A stretch of 64,000 nt of DNA from an uncultured Actinobaculum sp. (GCA_938020505.1 CALIHR010000055.1:174230-238229); one strand, 5' to 3'; shown: positions 23,237 through 32,261, numbered from the stretch's first letter. A program made the numbers and translations. Notes: generated from the sequence alone by a model not told the origin.

Positions 23237-24586
23237 CTAACGCAAAGAGCGCGCGACGGAAAGGGGCTTTCCTTCGGTTCCCGCGACCTTGGAAACGTCC
23301 GAGATGTCGCCGACGATCAACGAGTGGCTCTTGCGCCACGTGACGTACTTCATTCCGAGGTTGACCATGGACGCCAGCCGATTTCGGCCTCCCATGAGGG
23401 TGGCGATATGAACCATGTTCCACGTCATCCATCCCGGGAAGCCCTTCATCCGAGGGAAATGCTTGATCTCTGCCACAGCCGCGGCTCGCCCGATCGTCGC
23501 CATGATGCCGAGGTCCTTGTACGTGAAGGCGCCCGGGTCTTTCTTCTCGCCGAGGTCGGCGCGGATGGCCTTGCCGATGTGCCTGCCCGTCTGCTTGGCC
23601 GGCTGAGCGAGCTGGGGCAGCCCGCGCTCCCCTATCGAGGCGACGTCGCCCGCCGCAAAGACATTGGGGAAACCCTCTGCCCGGAGCCGGTCATCGACGA
23701 GTATGCGCCCGCGGGCGCTCTGCGGGAGGCCCCACGAGTTCACCGCCTCGGGCACTCCCACGCCGGAAGCCCACAGGACGACGGCGGCCTCGAGGAAGGT
23801 TTCGTCCCCGCCGCCGACGGGGGCGATGAGGGCGCCGTCCTTGCGCACTTCCTTGACCGCGGTCCGGAACATCAGCTTGACGCCGCGCCTTTCAAGCGCC
23901 CTTTTCGCGTACTCGGACGACTTGGGGTCGAACGGCCCGAGCAGGCGGTCGGCCATGTCGATGAGGACAACCTCGATCCCGTCCGCCCCGATTTCCGGAA
24001 AAAGCACGGGAACGTCTTTGTTCCGCATTTCCGCGAGCGCACCGGCGGTCTCCACGCCGGTGGGCCCGCCGCCGACGACGGCCATTCGGATCTTCGCGCC
24101 CGGGCGTTTGGCCGTGGCGTCGAGGAGCCCCTGAATTCGATCGCGCACGTCGAGTGCGTGCCCGCGGGTGTAGAGCGGCAGCGCGTTCTCCTGCGCGCCG
24201 GGAATCCCGAAATAGTTGGCGGCCACGCCGGTCGCAACAACAAGGTAGTCGTAGGGGACGGCGTTCGCGCCGTCGACCGTGACCGTCTTGGCCGAATGGT
24301 CCATGGCGGTGACCTCGCCGAGCTCTACCCTCAAGTTCTTTTGCCCCGCCTGGATCGCACGCAGATAGTAGGTGATGTCCCCGGGGTTCAGGGTGGAGGT
24401 GGCCACCTGATAGAGAAGCGGCTGGAAAGTCGAGTACGGATTCTTGTCGATGAGCGTGATGCGGACCTTCGCCTTCTTGAGGCTGCGCGCCGCGGAAATC
24501 CCGGCGAAACCGCCTCCGACGATGACGACGCGGGGAGCGTCCGCGCGATCGGATTCGCTTTCCGCGGGGGGCGTATGTTGTGACAT
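23237..24586 (-). CDS. ndh: Type II NADH dehydrogenase (NDH-2)
   Basis: A single-subunit, non-proton-pumping NADH:quinone oxidoreductase of 449 residues on the inner membrane face. The N-terminal FAD-binding Rossmann motif is VVIVGGGFAGISAA, the NADH-binding motif is MAVVGGGPTGVETAG (about 160-175), and FAAGDVAS lies near residue 310. AQPAKQTGRHIGKAI is the quinone-site region, and a C-terminal amphipathic part (about 390-449) likely anchors the protein. ATG 24586 follows a TATCCT box at 7 bases. A DtxR/IdeR-like box covers the -35 region, implying iron-linked control. NDH-2 needs no Fe-S clusters, so such control would make sense, but the direction is not visible. Confidence 0.92.
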   Translation of the reverse strand: MSQHTPPAESESDRADAPRVVIVGGGFAGISAARSLKKAKVRITLIDKNPYSTFQPLLYQVATSTLNPGDITYYLRAIQAGQKNLRVELGEVTAMDHSAKTVTVDGANAVPYDYLVVATGVAANYFGIPGAQENALPLYTRGHALDVRDRIQGLLDATAKRPGAKIRMAVVGGGPTGVETAGALAEMRNKDVPVLFPEIGADGIEVVLIDMADRLLGPFDPKSSEYAKRALERRGVKLMFRTAVKEVRKDGALIAPVGGGDETFLEAAVVLWASGVGVPEAVNSWGLPQSARGRILVDDRLRAEGFPNVFAAGDVASIGERGLPQLAQPAKQTGRHIGKAIRADLGEKKDPGAFTYKDLGIMATIGRAAAVAEIKHFPRMKGFPGWMTWNMVHIATLMGGRNRLASMVNLGMKYVTWRKSHSLIVGDISDVSKVAGTEGKPLSVARSLR

Positions 24587-24593
24587 ATGAACA

Positions 24594-24599
24594 AGGATA
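24594..24599 (-). promoter_or_regulatory. -10 element (TATCCT) of ndh, leaderless promoter
   Basis: On the minus strand TATCCT ends 7 bases before the ndh ATG. No Shine-Dalgarno is present. Confidence 0.5.
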
Positions 24600-24607
24600 T
24601 CCCTAAG

Positions 24608-24626
24608 TAAGGTAAGGATAACTTAA
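24608..24626. promoter_or_regulatory. DtxR/IdeR-like iron box at ndh promoter
   Basis: TAAGGTAAGGATAACTTAA matches the 19-bp DtxR consensus at 14 positions by hand count and is nearly palindromic. It lies across the -35 region of ndh, where a bound repressor would block RNA polymerase. It could also affect the divergent kinase gene. Confidence 0.65.
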
Positions 24627-24671
24627 TTGTGTGAAACATCAAAGGCCGCGCTCAAAGGAAGGAAAGCCGGT

Positions 24672-25361
24672 ATGCCCGAGAGCAATCCGATACGAGTCTC
24701 GCCGGCGGAGGCGCCTCGCCTCATTCGCTCGCTGACAGGCGAACCCAGGCAGGGGCTGGAAGGAGAATCCAGGCGGGCAGGCGGGCAGGGTTCGCGAACG
24801 CCGACGGGTTTGCCGACGTCGGCAGGTCCGGGAATGCCGGCGGCCGCGCCGACGGGTCCGGCGGCGGCGCGGCCAACCTTCATAGTCGCGATCGACGGAA
24901 GGTCGGGCGCCGGAAAGACCACTCTGGCCGGAAAACTGCTGGAGGAGCTCCGCGACGGGGGCATTGCGGCCGCCGCGGTCGAAGTCGAGTCGTTCATCGG
25001 CGGCTGGAACGGCCTGATCGACGGCGTCGAGGCCGTGGCCGCCCGGATTCTCGAGCCCGTCCGGTCCCGAGGAATCGCGACGGCGCGCACGTGGGATTGG
25101 AACCGCGGCACGTGGGCGGAGGAGGTTCGCATTCCGCCGTCGGGGCCCGTTGACGTTCTCATTCTCACAGGATGCGGGGCGGCGAGCGCCCCCTGCCGGC
25201 CCTTCGTCGACCTCGCCGTCTGGGTCGAGTTGGACGAGGAACGCCGCCGCGAACGCGTGGCCCGAAGAGAGGGCGACCCCGGCGGGTGGTGGCGGATGTG
25301 GGCCGAACAGGAGGATCTGCTGCCGCGAAGCGGGCAGCCCGACGTCGTCGTCGCGGATTAG
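24672..25361 (+). CDS. P-loop (uridine kinase-like) NTPase
   Basis: A 229-residue P-loop protein. About 60 Pro/Gly/Ala-rich residues at the N-terminus precede the Walker A in IVAIDGRSGAGKTTLAGKL. The downstream DWNRGTWAEE and VLILTGCGAASAPC resemble uridine kinase-like actinobacterial proteins, in which the middle strand ends in an acid-rich or Cys-rich loop. The LDEERRRERVARREG stretch looks like an Arg-rich lid. ATG 24672 has an AAGG sequence about 9 bases upstream; a GTG at 24627 in frame lies inside the divergent promoter region and is less likely. The stop overlaps the stop of the convergent membrane-protein gene. Confidence 0.7.
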   Translation: MPESNPIRVSPAEAPRLIRSLTGEPRQGLEGESRRAGGQGSRTPTGLPTSAGPGMPAAAPTGPAAARPTFIVAIDGRSGAGKTTLAGKLLEELRDGGIAAAAVEVESFIGGWNGLIDGVEAVAARILEPVRSRGIATARTWDWNRGTWAEEVRIPPSGPVDVLILTGCGAASAPCRPFVDLAVWVELDEERRRERVARREGDPGGWWRMWAEQEDLLPRSGQPDVVVAD

Positions 25362-25690
25362 CCGTACCACTGCCTTCCCGCGTACCTCTGCATAGCGGTC
25401 AACAGGCCGATCATCGCCACGACCCATGCCCACGACGGCTGCGGCGGGAAAAACGCCAGGCCGATCACTCCGCCCGCCCATCCGAGCGCGGCCAGAACGT
25501 CGTTGCCCCGCGCGGAGAGCGGGCCGCCGTTGTTATCGGAATTCAATGCGAAGACCAAGGCCAGAACGCCGAGGACGACGGCGGCGACTCCCACAGCCAG
25601 CATGTGCGGCGGGTCCACGGCGAATCTGAACGCCAACACGGCAAGGGCGAAAGTGAAAAGGCAGTATGCCGTCCACCGCCAAGGAGTCAT
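25358..25690 (-). CDS. Small four-helix membrane protein (DUF2568-like)
   Basis: A 110-residue integral membrane protein with four hydrophobic stretches: WTAYCLFTFALAVLAFRFAV, MLAVGVAAVVLGVLALVFAL, VLAALGWAGGVIGLAFF and WAWVVAMIGLLTAMQRY. The length and the four-TM layout resemble YrdB/DUF2568 proteins, but I cannot confirm it. ATG 25690 has GGAGGG 4 bases upstream. It is convergent with the kinase gene and shares four bases at the stops. Confidence 0.65.
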   Translation of the reverse strand: MTPWRWTAYCLFTFALAVLAFRFAVDPPHMLAVGVAAVVLGVLALVFALNSDNNGGPLSARGNDVLAALGWAGGVIGLAFFPPQPSWAWVVAMIGLLTAMQRYAGRQWYG

Positions 25691-26108
25691 TTTCCCTCCA
25701 GTCCTTCTGGGCGTCGCCGCCCGTGTCCTCCCGGGCGTTGCCTCGCCCGAGTCTTCCTGAGCGTCGCCGCTCAGGCGTTTGCAGTCTCACCGCAAAAGCC
25801 GCCTATCGCCCCCCCTGGCGGAGGCCGCCCCCGCGCCGTGGGATTCAGCCAGCCTACCAGCAGCCGAACGCGGCCGCTGCGGACGAATTGGAGACGGGCG
25901 CGGCCGACAACGGGCGGAAGGCGCCGTCGTGCGAGTTTTCTCCCCGGCAATTCGGGCAATTTCCTTTCGTCAGGCGTCGGACAATGATGCCCATGCGGAC
26001 AGACGTGAAAATTGTGGACCTATCGATGCCAAATGACGTAAAATACAAACGCCGACGAAGACAAAACTATCACGCACACAAAAGTCCAATTGGACGACAA
26101 TCTTCCGT
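25691..26108. other. Intergenic region ending in A/T-rich segment
   Basis: The first 290 bp are GC-rich without supported genes. The last about 130 bp (25980-26108) turn markedly A/T-rich, unlike the surroundings, and lead into the promoter of an orphan gene. Confidence 0.4.
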
Positions 26109-26114
26109 TAGGGT
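26109..26114 (+). promoter_or_regulatory. -10 element (TAGGGT), leaderless promoter
   Basis: TAGGGT ends 7 bases before ATG 26122. AGGG could be mistaken for a weak Shine-Dalgarno. Confidence 0.4.
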
Positions 26115-26121
26115 GAAAATA

Positions 26122-26637
26122 ATGAGCGATGAGAACCTCAGCGCTGTGGACTTTTCACGCGTGCTGTCCAAACTGCCCGAAAGGCTTCCCATATCGGACG
26201 GATATGACGCGCGCAGATCCGGCTCCGACCGCCTGCTTGCGGAAGAGCACTGGTATTCCAGCCCCAAACAGTCGATGGTCAGCTGGTACGAAGATTTAGA
26301 GGCCCCCGACGGCGCCGCCCACAAGAGGCGCTCGCTCGAAGCCCGGGTCGGATGGAATCGTTCGACGTCGCCGCAAGGAATGCTGTGGATCGCCGAAGCT
26401 CTGGGCGAAGACGCCGCCACCCTCAACGAGGCGGTCGAGGAGGCGAACCGCCGCAAACGCCTGACCAGCCAGTGTTCCGCCATTCGCAGAACCATCCCGT
26501 GGGCGAGGATTGCCGAGCTGCTGGCCGCGCATCGAGAGGAAACCCAGGGGCATCTCAAAAAGGGGGCGAAAAGCCTCGCAAAAGGAGCGGGATCGAAGCT
26601 CACCGGCTGGCTGAGCGGCCGACGCCGGGACTGCTGA
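26122..26637 (+). CDS. Hypothetical soluble protein
   Basis: A 171-residue protein I do not recognise. It has no TM or signal peptide. The centre (SLEARVGWNRSTSPQGMLWI then AEALGEDAATLNEAVEEANR) is helical and resembles the helix-rich part of small regulatory or adaptor proteins. The C-terminus is basic (KKGAKSLAKGAGSKLTGWLS and RRRD). The start is set by the TAGGGT box. Its flanks are A/T-rich and it has no operon partner, which fits a recently acquired or orphan gene. The basic tail might bind nucleic acid or membranes (inference). Confidence 0.65.
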   Translation: MSDENLSAVDFSRVLSKLPERLPISDGYDARRSGSDRLLAEEHWYSSPKQSMVSWYEDLEAPDGAAHKRRSLEARVGWNRSTSPQGMLWIAEALGEDAATLNEAVEEANRRKRLTSQCSAIRRTIPWARIAELLAAHREETQGHLKKGAKSLAKGAGSKLTGWLSGRRRDC

Positions 26638-26880
26638 CCTTCTTTTCGGGGATTCCGCAATCGAGCTACACTATCATGAAGGGGGCGAACCCGCGCAATT
26701 CACCCCCAGTTTGGCGGAGCTAACACTCCTTCTTTTTTCCGCGCCATCTCGCGGAATAACCCTCACACACACCCAGTCTGGGCAATAGTACCCATGACAC
26801 AATGTCTCCTTGGCGGTAACAATATTGAGGAGTGGCGCTTGAACACGCGGAGGCAAAAACAACGCCACGAAGGAGGGAAC

Positions 26881-27615
26881 ATGCCGAAGAGACTGGCAAG
26901 AGCGGTCACCGTGGCGGCCTTATTGGCGGCGCTCACCGCATGCGAATCGTCAGGGTCGTCCAACGCCAAGAAAAGTCATTCACAAACGCCGACGCAGACC
27001 GCTTCGACCGCCGCCTCGCCCCAAGCCCGCGGAACGGCGTCGCCTTCGGCCTCCTCGGCGCCGTCGACGGCCCCCACATCGAGCGAATCCAGGGCCGCGA
27101 CGTCGGCGCCCCCCTCCGCCGAGACGACCGAAGGCCCGACATCGACCCCGGAGCCGTCGTCCTCGCGCGCCCGAGCCCGCCAGAGCCCGAGCGAATCGCC
27201 GTCGTCGCAATCCACGGGGGCGTTCACGACGTCGGTCGAGTGCACGCCCGTCTCGGGCTCCGACTCCCCGGTCTCCAAGGTCGTCTTTCGAGGCAACGGA
27301 ACGAAGTACTCGGCGCGTTTCGTGTACGAGGACGGCGTCGGGACGCCGCCGGACACCCTGGGCTACGTCGTCACGCTTTTCGGCGAGGACGGGGCGAGCG
27401 GAGTCCTTTCAGCCGGGCACCTCAACGGAAAGAAGGTCTTTCCCGTCGAGGACGACAATTTTGTGGTCATCGAGCACGGATATTTGACGATTGTGGAGTC
27501 ATACACCCGTATTCCGGGAATCACTCGCCCATTTAGCTGGTACGCTGAGGTGAAAGACACAGATAACACCATCGCTACCTGCGGCACCAAAACGACAGCC
27601 GTCTCTGTAGACTAG
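26881..27615 (+). CDS. Ser/Thr-rich lipoprotein
   Basis: A 244-residue predicted lipoprotein. The signal peptide ends in the lipobox LTAC, with Cys at residue 21. A Ser/Thr/Pro/Ala-rich linker (about residues 22-120) follows, then a small beta-rich C-terminal domain. The domain has two Cys (in VECTPV and ATCGTK) placed to form a disulphide. The linker is a likely target for the Pmt of this window. The true ATG at 26881 has AAGGAGG 4-5 bases upstream; the longer frame upstream is ignored. The function is unknown, and the gene is not in an obvious operon. Confidence 0.8.
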   Translation: MPKRLARAVTVAALLAALTACESSGSSNAKKSHSQTPTQTASTAASPQARGTASPSASSAPSTAPTSSESRAATSAPPSAETTEGPTSTPEPSSSRARARQSPSESPSSQSTGAFTTSVECTPVSGSDSPVSKVVFRGNGTKYSARFVYEDGVGTPPDTLGYVVTLFGEDGASGVLSAGHLNGKKVFPVEDDNFVVIEHGYLTIVESYTRIPGITRPFSWYAEVKDTDNTIATCGTKTTAVSVD

Positions 27616-27711
27616 CGGGTCGCTTCACGCGCTTGCCGCAAGCGTTTATTATCATGGTGTATCAGGAGGCGGCATCACCGTCACATCACGCAAAATTGGA
27701 AGGACACGATC

Positions 27712-27786
27712 GTGTTTACCCCAGTCGAACAGGGTTGCTGCAACCCATACCGGCCTAGAAAGCCTCAGCCCGCGCTTTTGGCGTGA
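27712..27786 (+). CDS. Possible 24-codon leader ORF with Cys-Cys
   Basis: GTG at 27712 follows GGAAGG at 8 bases and encodes a 24-residue peptide with EQGCCNPYRPRKP, ending about 60 bp before the large helicase-like gene. A GC-rich hairpin (CCGCGCG/CGCGCGG, about 27811-27830) follows. It could be an attenuation-type upstream ORF, since short Cys-rich uORFs are known in actinobacteria. It could equally be chance. Confidence 0.3.
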   Translation: MFTPVEQGCCNPYRPRKPQPALLA

Positions 27787-27837
27787 CGCAAAGTAAGATT
27801 TCCCCTAGGGCCGCGCGGATTCTCGCGCGGCGGAAGA

Positions 27838-27843
27838 TAGGCT
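27838..27843 (+). promoter_or_regulatory. -10-like element (TAGGCT)
   Basis: TAGGCT ends 5 bases before ATG 27849. The GAGG between them is too close to be a good Shine-Dalgarno. Confidence 0.35.
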
Positions 27844-27848
27844 GAGGT

Positions 27849-30800
27849 ATGTCAGAAGGGATGCACGGATTCAAGGACGAGCAGCTGAGCGTCCTCGCTA
27901 CGTGGAACCTGATCGAGCAGTTCAGCCCCGAGCCCATTCCCGAGCCGACCGGACGCAAACGGAGGTCGCGGCGCAATGGCCGGCGGCGCCAGGGCGAGGA
28001 TTGGCGCGCCCAGCTCGAGCTGCCCTCCTCCGCACTGGGCGAGACGCCGGAAGACGCCGCGGAAGACGCCGATCTGCCCGTTCGCTTCCACCGCTACCAA
28101 GGGGCGGAGTCACGCCGCGGCAAGAGCCGCACCGGCGTCCAGGCGCCCCTCCCCGACTATCAGGTTCTTGATCTGCGCCCGGGAATGATGCTTCCCTGGC
28201 AGGAGATCGCCGACGCCGACGCATTCGAGGGAGAATGGCGTCACACCGTCTATCTGGGCTGCTTCACCGCTGAGAACATCGCTCGCGAGCTCGAATCGAT
28301 CTTCGTCGATTCGACCGACAATTTGGCCGTCGCCCGCGGAATGAGCGCGTGCGCCACGGTTCAGCTCGATTCCCTCGGCCGCGTCCTGCCGGAAACCGCC
28401 GTGCTGTCCTCCGCCGCGTGGGGCGTGGGGCGGGCCCGCGACCCCGGGCCGATCGTCCCCTGGTGGTTCCTCGGTTTCGACGCCGGCTCGAAGGAGCTTG
28501 TCAATTCGATTCGGACGTTTGAGGCTCGGCGTTCGCCGGACGGCCACCCGTCCCCGCAAACATCGAATTCGCTCGCAGAACTGGTCGCCATCGCCCAATC
28601 GGCCGCCGGCGTGACGCGAATTCCTTCGCTGGCACGGCCCGCCGTGCGGATCAAGAGCGTCAGAGTCCGCGAACCCGGCGCTCCCGGAGCGCACGGCCTT
28701 CCCCCCGACGTGGGCGAGGAGGACAGCCTCAACAGCCCCTTCCTCGACGAGATCGCCCTTGCCAGCGACCTCATTCGCCGAGACGACGCCGGAACGGCGC
28801 TCTCGCGCTTCCTTTCGCCCGACAGGGCGGTCAACACCGCCCGCCGGCACGACATGCGCAAGCGCAGCGCGGCCATCGACGCCCGGCTCAGCGCCACCCG
28901 CATTCCGGCCGGCAGATGGCCCGCCGACCCTGCCCTGCACCTCTCGCGCAACCAGCAGTTTGCGGTCAATCGCGCCATGCACGAGCTCTCCGACAGGGGA
29001 GGGATCCTCGCGGTCAACGGCGCGCCGGGCACGGGCAAGGCCGCCGTCGTCCGCGAAATTCTGGCCGGCAACGTCGTCGAACGCGCGCGCAGGCTTTCGC
29101 GCCTGCGCGATCCGAGAGACGCGTTCACCGGCACGATCCACACGTGGGACGACGGCGCCTCCCGCCGCGAAGTTCCCCAGCTCAAGCCCGAGCTCACAGG
29201 TTTCGAGACCGTCGTGGTCTCGGCCGGGCCGACCGACACCCTCGCCGAAGAGTTTCTCTCGCCAGCCTTCGTTGCGAAGAAATGGCGTTCGGGCGACGCG
29301 TTCTTCAAGGACCTCGCCGCCTACGTCAACCGCGGCCGCATTGCGGCGGCCTCCCGCCTCGAGGCCCGCCCCGCCGCAACGGGCTCCGGCCGAAAGGCCT
29401 CCGCGGCTCTGCCCGCTTCGGCCCGTTCCCGGAACTCGCCGTTCGCCGGCCTGCCGCTGAACGACTCCCTGCTCATAGACTCAACGGCCCTGTCGAATGC
29501 GGGGTTCCCGTTGCCGTCGGTCTCCTCGGACGACGCCGGCGGATCTCTCCCGCCGATTGACATCGCCTCCTTCGCGCCCAAGCAGCGCCCCGGCGGCGCC
29601 TCGCTGCTGAGCAACGCGAAGCTTGCCGTCAAGCAATCCGCTTTCCACATGGGAAAGACGGACCCCTCCCTGGCGGAGGCCTCGTCGGATCCGGCGTTCT
29701 CCCTCGCCTCGGCCGCCGCCCCCTCTGCGGGCTCTCGACTTTCTGCCGCGTCGGCTCTAGCGGCGTCGGCAAACCCGGCGGGATTCGGCTTTCCCGCGAC
29801 GGCGGGCGCGTCTGCAGACGGTGCGGCGCCCGAGGATTCCGCCTTGCCGACGGAGGGCGAGGCGTCAACGAAAGTCGATGTGCCAACGGAAGGCGAGGCG
29901 CCGACGAACGGCAATGCGGCCGCCGACGCGGCGCAGATCGGCGCGACGGGGGTCGAATCGGCGCCGTCCGCGGACTCCGCGACTTCGACGGCGCCGGGAG
30001 CAAACGCCCCTTATTCGCCGATGCCGGACCCCGCTTCGGCCGAGATCGATCCGGCAGGAGATCCGGCGTCCGCGAGCTTGGACGCTCCCGCGGCCTCGGC
30101 GCCCCCGGCGGATTCCGCTCTCTCGGCCGACTCGGCGGCGCCCGCCCCGTCCTCCGACTCACCGGATCAAGCATCGCCGCCCAGTGCGGCCTCGTCGCAG
30201 TCCTCCGCCTCGCCTTTGTCAGCCGCGTCGGCCATTTCCGCCGCGTCGCCCCTTTCTGCAGCGTCGGCCGCTTCCGCGCCGTCGGCCCTCTCAGCGCCCT
30301 CGGCGTCCTCGCCCGATTCGTCTGCGATCGACCTCGGAAACGATCCGCCGGCGCCTGCCGGGGCCGCGGGCGATCGCAAGGGCGCCGCAGCCGCCCCCTC
30401 CGCCGACCGGCCTTCGGACCGCGAGGCCTCCGACGCCTCGGGGGCTTGGGCGATGGTCGCCGCCCAGCTCGACACCAAAGCGCAGCAGGCCGCCTTCCGC
30501 CGCGATTACTGGTTCGCGGACAGAACGGCCGGCGTCGCGGGGATGAACGCGATCCTCGAGGAGCAGACGGTCCGGCGCGACAACCTCCGGCTCGCCGACT
30601 GGGCAAACGCATGCACAGCCTACGCGCAGGTGGAGAAGAAGGTCGAAACCCTTCTCCAGCAGCGGGTCGACGCCGAAAGGCGGCGCGACACGCTCGCCCA
30701 GCTCCCCGCTCGCCTCGCCCGCGCCGAAGACGCGATCTACGTTGCGGTGGCGGAGTTGCGGGAGGCGGAGGCCTCCGTTCCCGAGCTCATCGACGCGGCG

Positions 30801-32261
30801 GCGTCCGCCGAACGCGAGCTTCGCGCAGCGAGCGCGCTCGTCCAGAGCCAACGCCAGGAAGAGCCCGGGCTGTTCCGCAGGATCGGATCGGGAGGGGGCG
30901 CCAAGCGCGACTGGCAGGCCCGTTACGACGAGCTCAGCGCAAGGGAGGCCGCCGCGGCGGAGGCAGACGGCCTCGCCCATACGGCTCTGGCTCAGGCGGA
31001 AGAGCTCGTGCGCGCACGCGCCCGCCGAGTCAGCGCGATTCAACAGGAGTTGACCCAGATCCGGGCCGACATCCCAAGGCTCACCCGCCAATGCGAAGAG
31101 GATCGGCGGCTGTGGGGAAAGTCCTATCCCGGGGCACGGCAGAGCGAGGCGGAGCGGGAGCAGAACACCCCCTGGCTCGACGTCGAACTCGACGAGGCCC
31201 GTTCGGAGCTCTTCTTGGCCGCGCTGAAGCTGCACGCCGCCTTCCTGCGCGCGGCAGCCGAGTTCACCCATCCGGGGCTCGATGCGGCCACCGACGTCGT
31301 CGCCGGGAACTGCCCGAACGACCTCGAGCCGGAGAAGCTGACCGCCGCGTGGCAGCTTCTGTTCCTCGCCGTTCCCCTGGTCTGCACGACTTTCACCGCC
31401 GCGGCGCGCATGTTCCACTCGATCGGGCGCGAGGCCTTCGGATGGCTGGCGGTCGACGAGGCGGCCGAGGTCCGGCCCCAAATGGCGGTGGGAACGCTCG
31501 CCCGAGCTCGACGAACCGTCGCGATCGGCGACCCCCTGCGCCTGGAGCCCACCGTCGCCGTGCCGATGAAAACGAGCATGTCGATCGCCTCGATGTACGG
31601 GACGGCCCAATGGCTCGCCCCGGGGGCCTCCGTGCAAACGCTCGCCGACCGCGTCAGCAGCTACGGCACGACCCTGCGCACCGGCAAACGGGCCGACGGC
31701 GAACCCTCCGCGGGTCTGTGGGTCGGCATCCCGCTGCGCGTGCAGAGCCACTGCTCCGAGCCGATGCATTCGATCGTCAACGCGATCGCCTACGACGGAT
31801 CGCTTTTCGCCGGCGCGGCCGGCTCGCCGACGCCGATTCCCGAAAGCGCGTGGATCGACATACCCGCGGCCAACCCCGGAAGCCACGTGCAGCCCCTTGA
31901 AATCGACGCCGTCAGGGAGATCCTCGACAAGCTCAGGCCCGAGGGGGTTCCCGCCGACCGCATTTTCATCGTCACTCCGTTCACGCAGGTGGCGCGCGAG
32001 CTGGAAATGCTTTCCTCGATCCACTGGCCGGGCTTGAGAACTGGAACGATCCAGCGCATGCCGCGCGGCCGCTCCGAGGTGGTCATCCTCGTTTTGGGCG
32101 GCGACCCCGACCGGGCCGCGGCGAAGGTGAGGGTCACGAAGAACCCGAATCTCATCACCGCGACGGTGGGCCGGGCGAAGGACCGCCTTTACGTCATCGG
32201 CGACCGCTCCGCCTGGTCGCAGTACCCGTACCTCGACGTCGTCAGCGACCTGCTGGGCTGA
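27849..32261 (+). CDS. Large SF1 helicase-like protein with altered Walker A and low-complexity insert
   Basis: A 1470-residue cytoplasmic protein. An N-terminal domain (1-330) has no recognised fold. A P-loop region follows, with VNGAPGTGKAAVV near residue 391: the usual Ser/Thr after GK is Ala. About 250 residues (about 610-860) of Ala/Ser/Pro/Asp low complexity come next, then a coiled coil (about 900-1100). Helicase motifs then return: VDEAAEVRPQ (DEAG-like, about 1201), IGDPLRLEP, and the C-terminal TATVGRAKDRLYVIGD (motif VI-like). This is the two-half layout of DNA2/NAM7-type SF1 proteins split by a coiled coil. Loss of the Walker A Ser/Thr predicts weak or no ATP hydrolysis. No nuclease domain is visible. 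Actinomycete relatives are unassigned, and roles in repair or defence are speculative. Confidence 0.75.
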   Translation: MSEGMHGFKDEQLSVLATWNLIEQFSPEPIPEPTGRKRRSRRNGRRRQGEDWRAQLELPSSALGETPEDAAEDADLPVRFHRYQGAESRRGKSRTGVQAPLPDYQVLDLRPGMMLPWQEIADADAFEGEWRHTVYLGCFTAENIARELESIFVDSTDNLAVARGMSACATVQLDSLGRVLPETAVLSSAAWGVGRARDPGPIVPWWFLGFDAGSKELVNSIRTFEARRSPDGHPSPQTSNSLAELVAIAQSAAGVTRIPSLARPAVRIKSVRVREPGAPGAHGLPPDVGEEDSLNSPFLDEIALASDLIRRDDAGTALSRFLSPDRAVNTARRHDMRKRSAAIDARLSATRIPAGRWPADPALHLSRNQQFAVNRAMHELSDRGGILAVNGAPGTGKAAVVREILAGNVVERARRLSRLRDPRDAFTGTIHTWDDGASRREVPQLKPELTGFETVVVSAGPTDTLAEEFLSPAFVAKKWRSGDAFFKDLAAYVNRGRIAAASRLEARPAATGSGRKASAALPASARSRNSPFAGLPLNDSLLIDSTALSNAGFPLPSVSSDDAGGSLPPIDIASFAPKQRPGGASLLSNAKLAVKQSAFHMGKTDPSLAEASSDPAFSLASAAAPSAGSRLSAASALAASANPAGFGFPATAGASADGAAPEDSALPTEGEASTKVDVPTEGEAPTNGNAAADAAQIGATGVESAPSADSATSTAPGANAPYSPMPDPASAEIDPAGDPASASLDAPAASAPPADSALSADSAAPAPSSDSPDQASPPSAASSQSSASPLSAASAISAASPLSAASAASAPSALSAPSASSPDSSAIDLGNDPPAPAGAAGDRKGAAAAPSADRPSDREASDASGAWAMVAAQLDTKAQQAAFRRDYWFADRTAGVAGMNAILEEQTVRRDNLRLADWANACTAYAQVEKKVETLLQQRVDAERRRDTLAQLPARLARAEDAIYVAVAELREAEASVPELIDAAASAERELRAASALVQSQRQEEPGLFRRIGSGGGAKRDWQARYDELSAREAAAAEADGLAHTALAQAEELVRARARRVSAIQQELTQIRADIPRLTRQCEEDRRLWGKSYPGARQSEAEREQNTPWLDVELDEARSELFLAALKLHAAFLRAAAEFTHPGLDAATDVVAGNCPNDLEPEKLTAAWQLLFLAVPLVCTTFTAAARMFHSIGREAFGWLAVDEAAEVRPQMAVGTLARARRTVAIGDPLRLEPTVAVPMKTSMSIASMYGTAQWLAPGASVQTLADRVSSYGTTLRTGKRADGEPSAGLWVGIPLRVQSHCSEPMHSIVNAIAYDGSLFAGAAGSPTPIPESAWIDIPAANPGSHVQPLEIDAVREILDKLRPEGVPADRIFIVTPFTQVARELEMLSSIHWPGLRTGTIQRMPRGRSEVVILVLGGDPDRAAAKVRVTKNPNLITATVGRAKDRLYVIGDRSAWSQYPYLDVVSDLLG

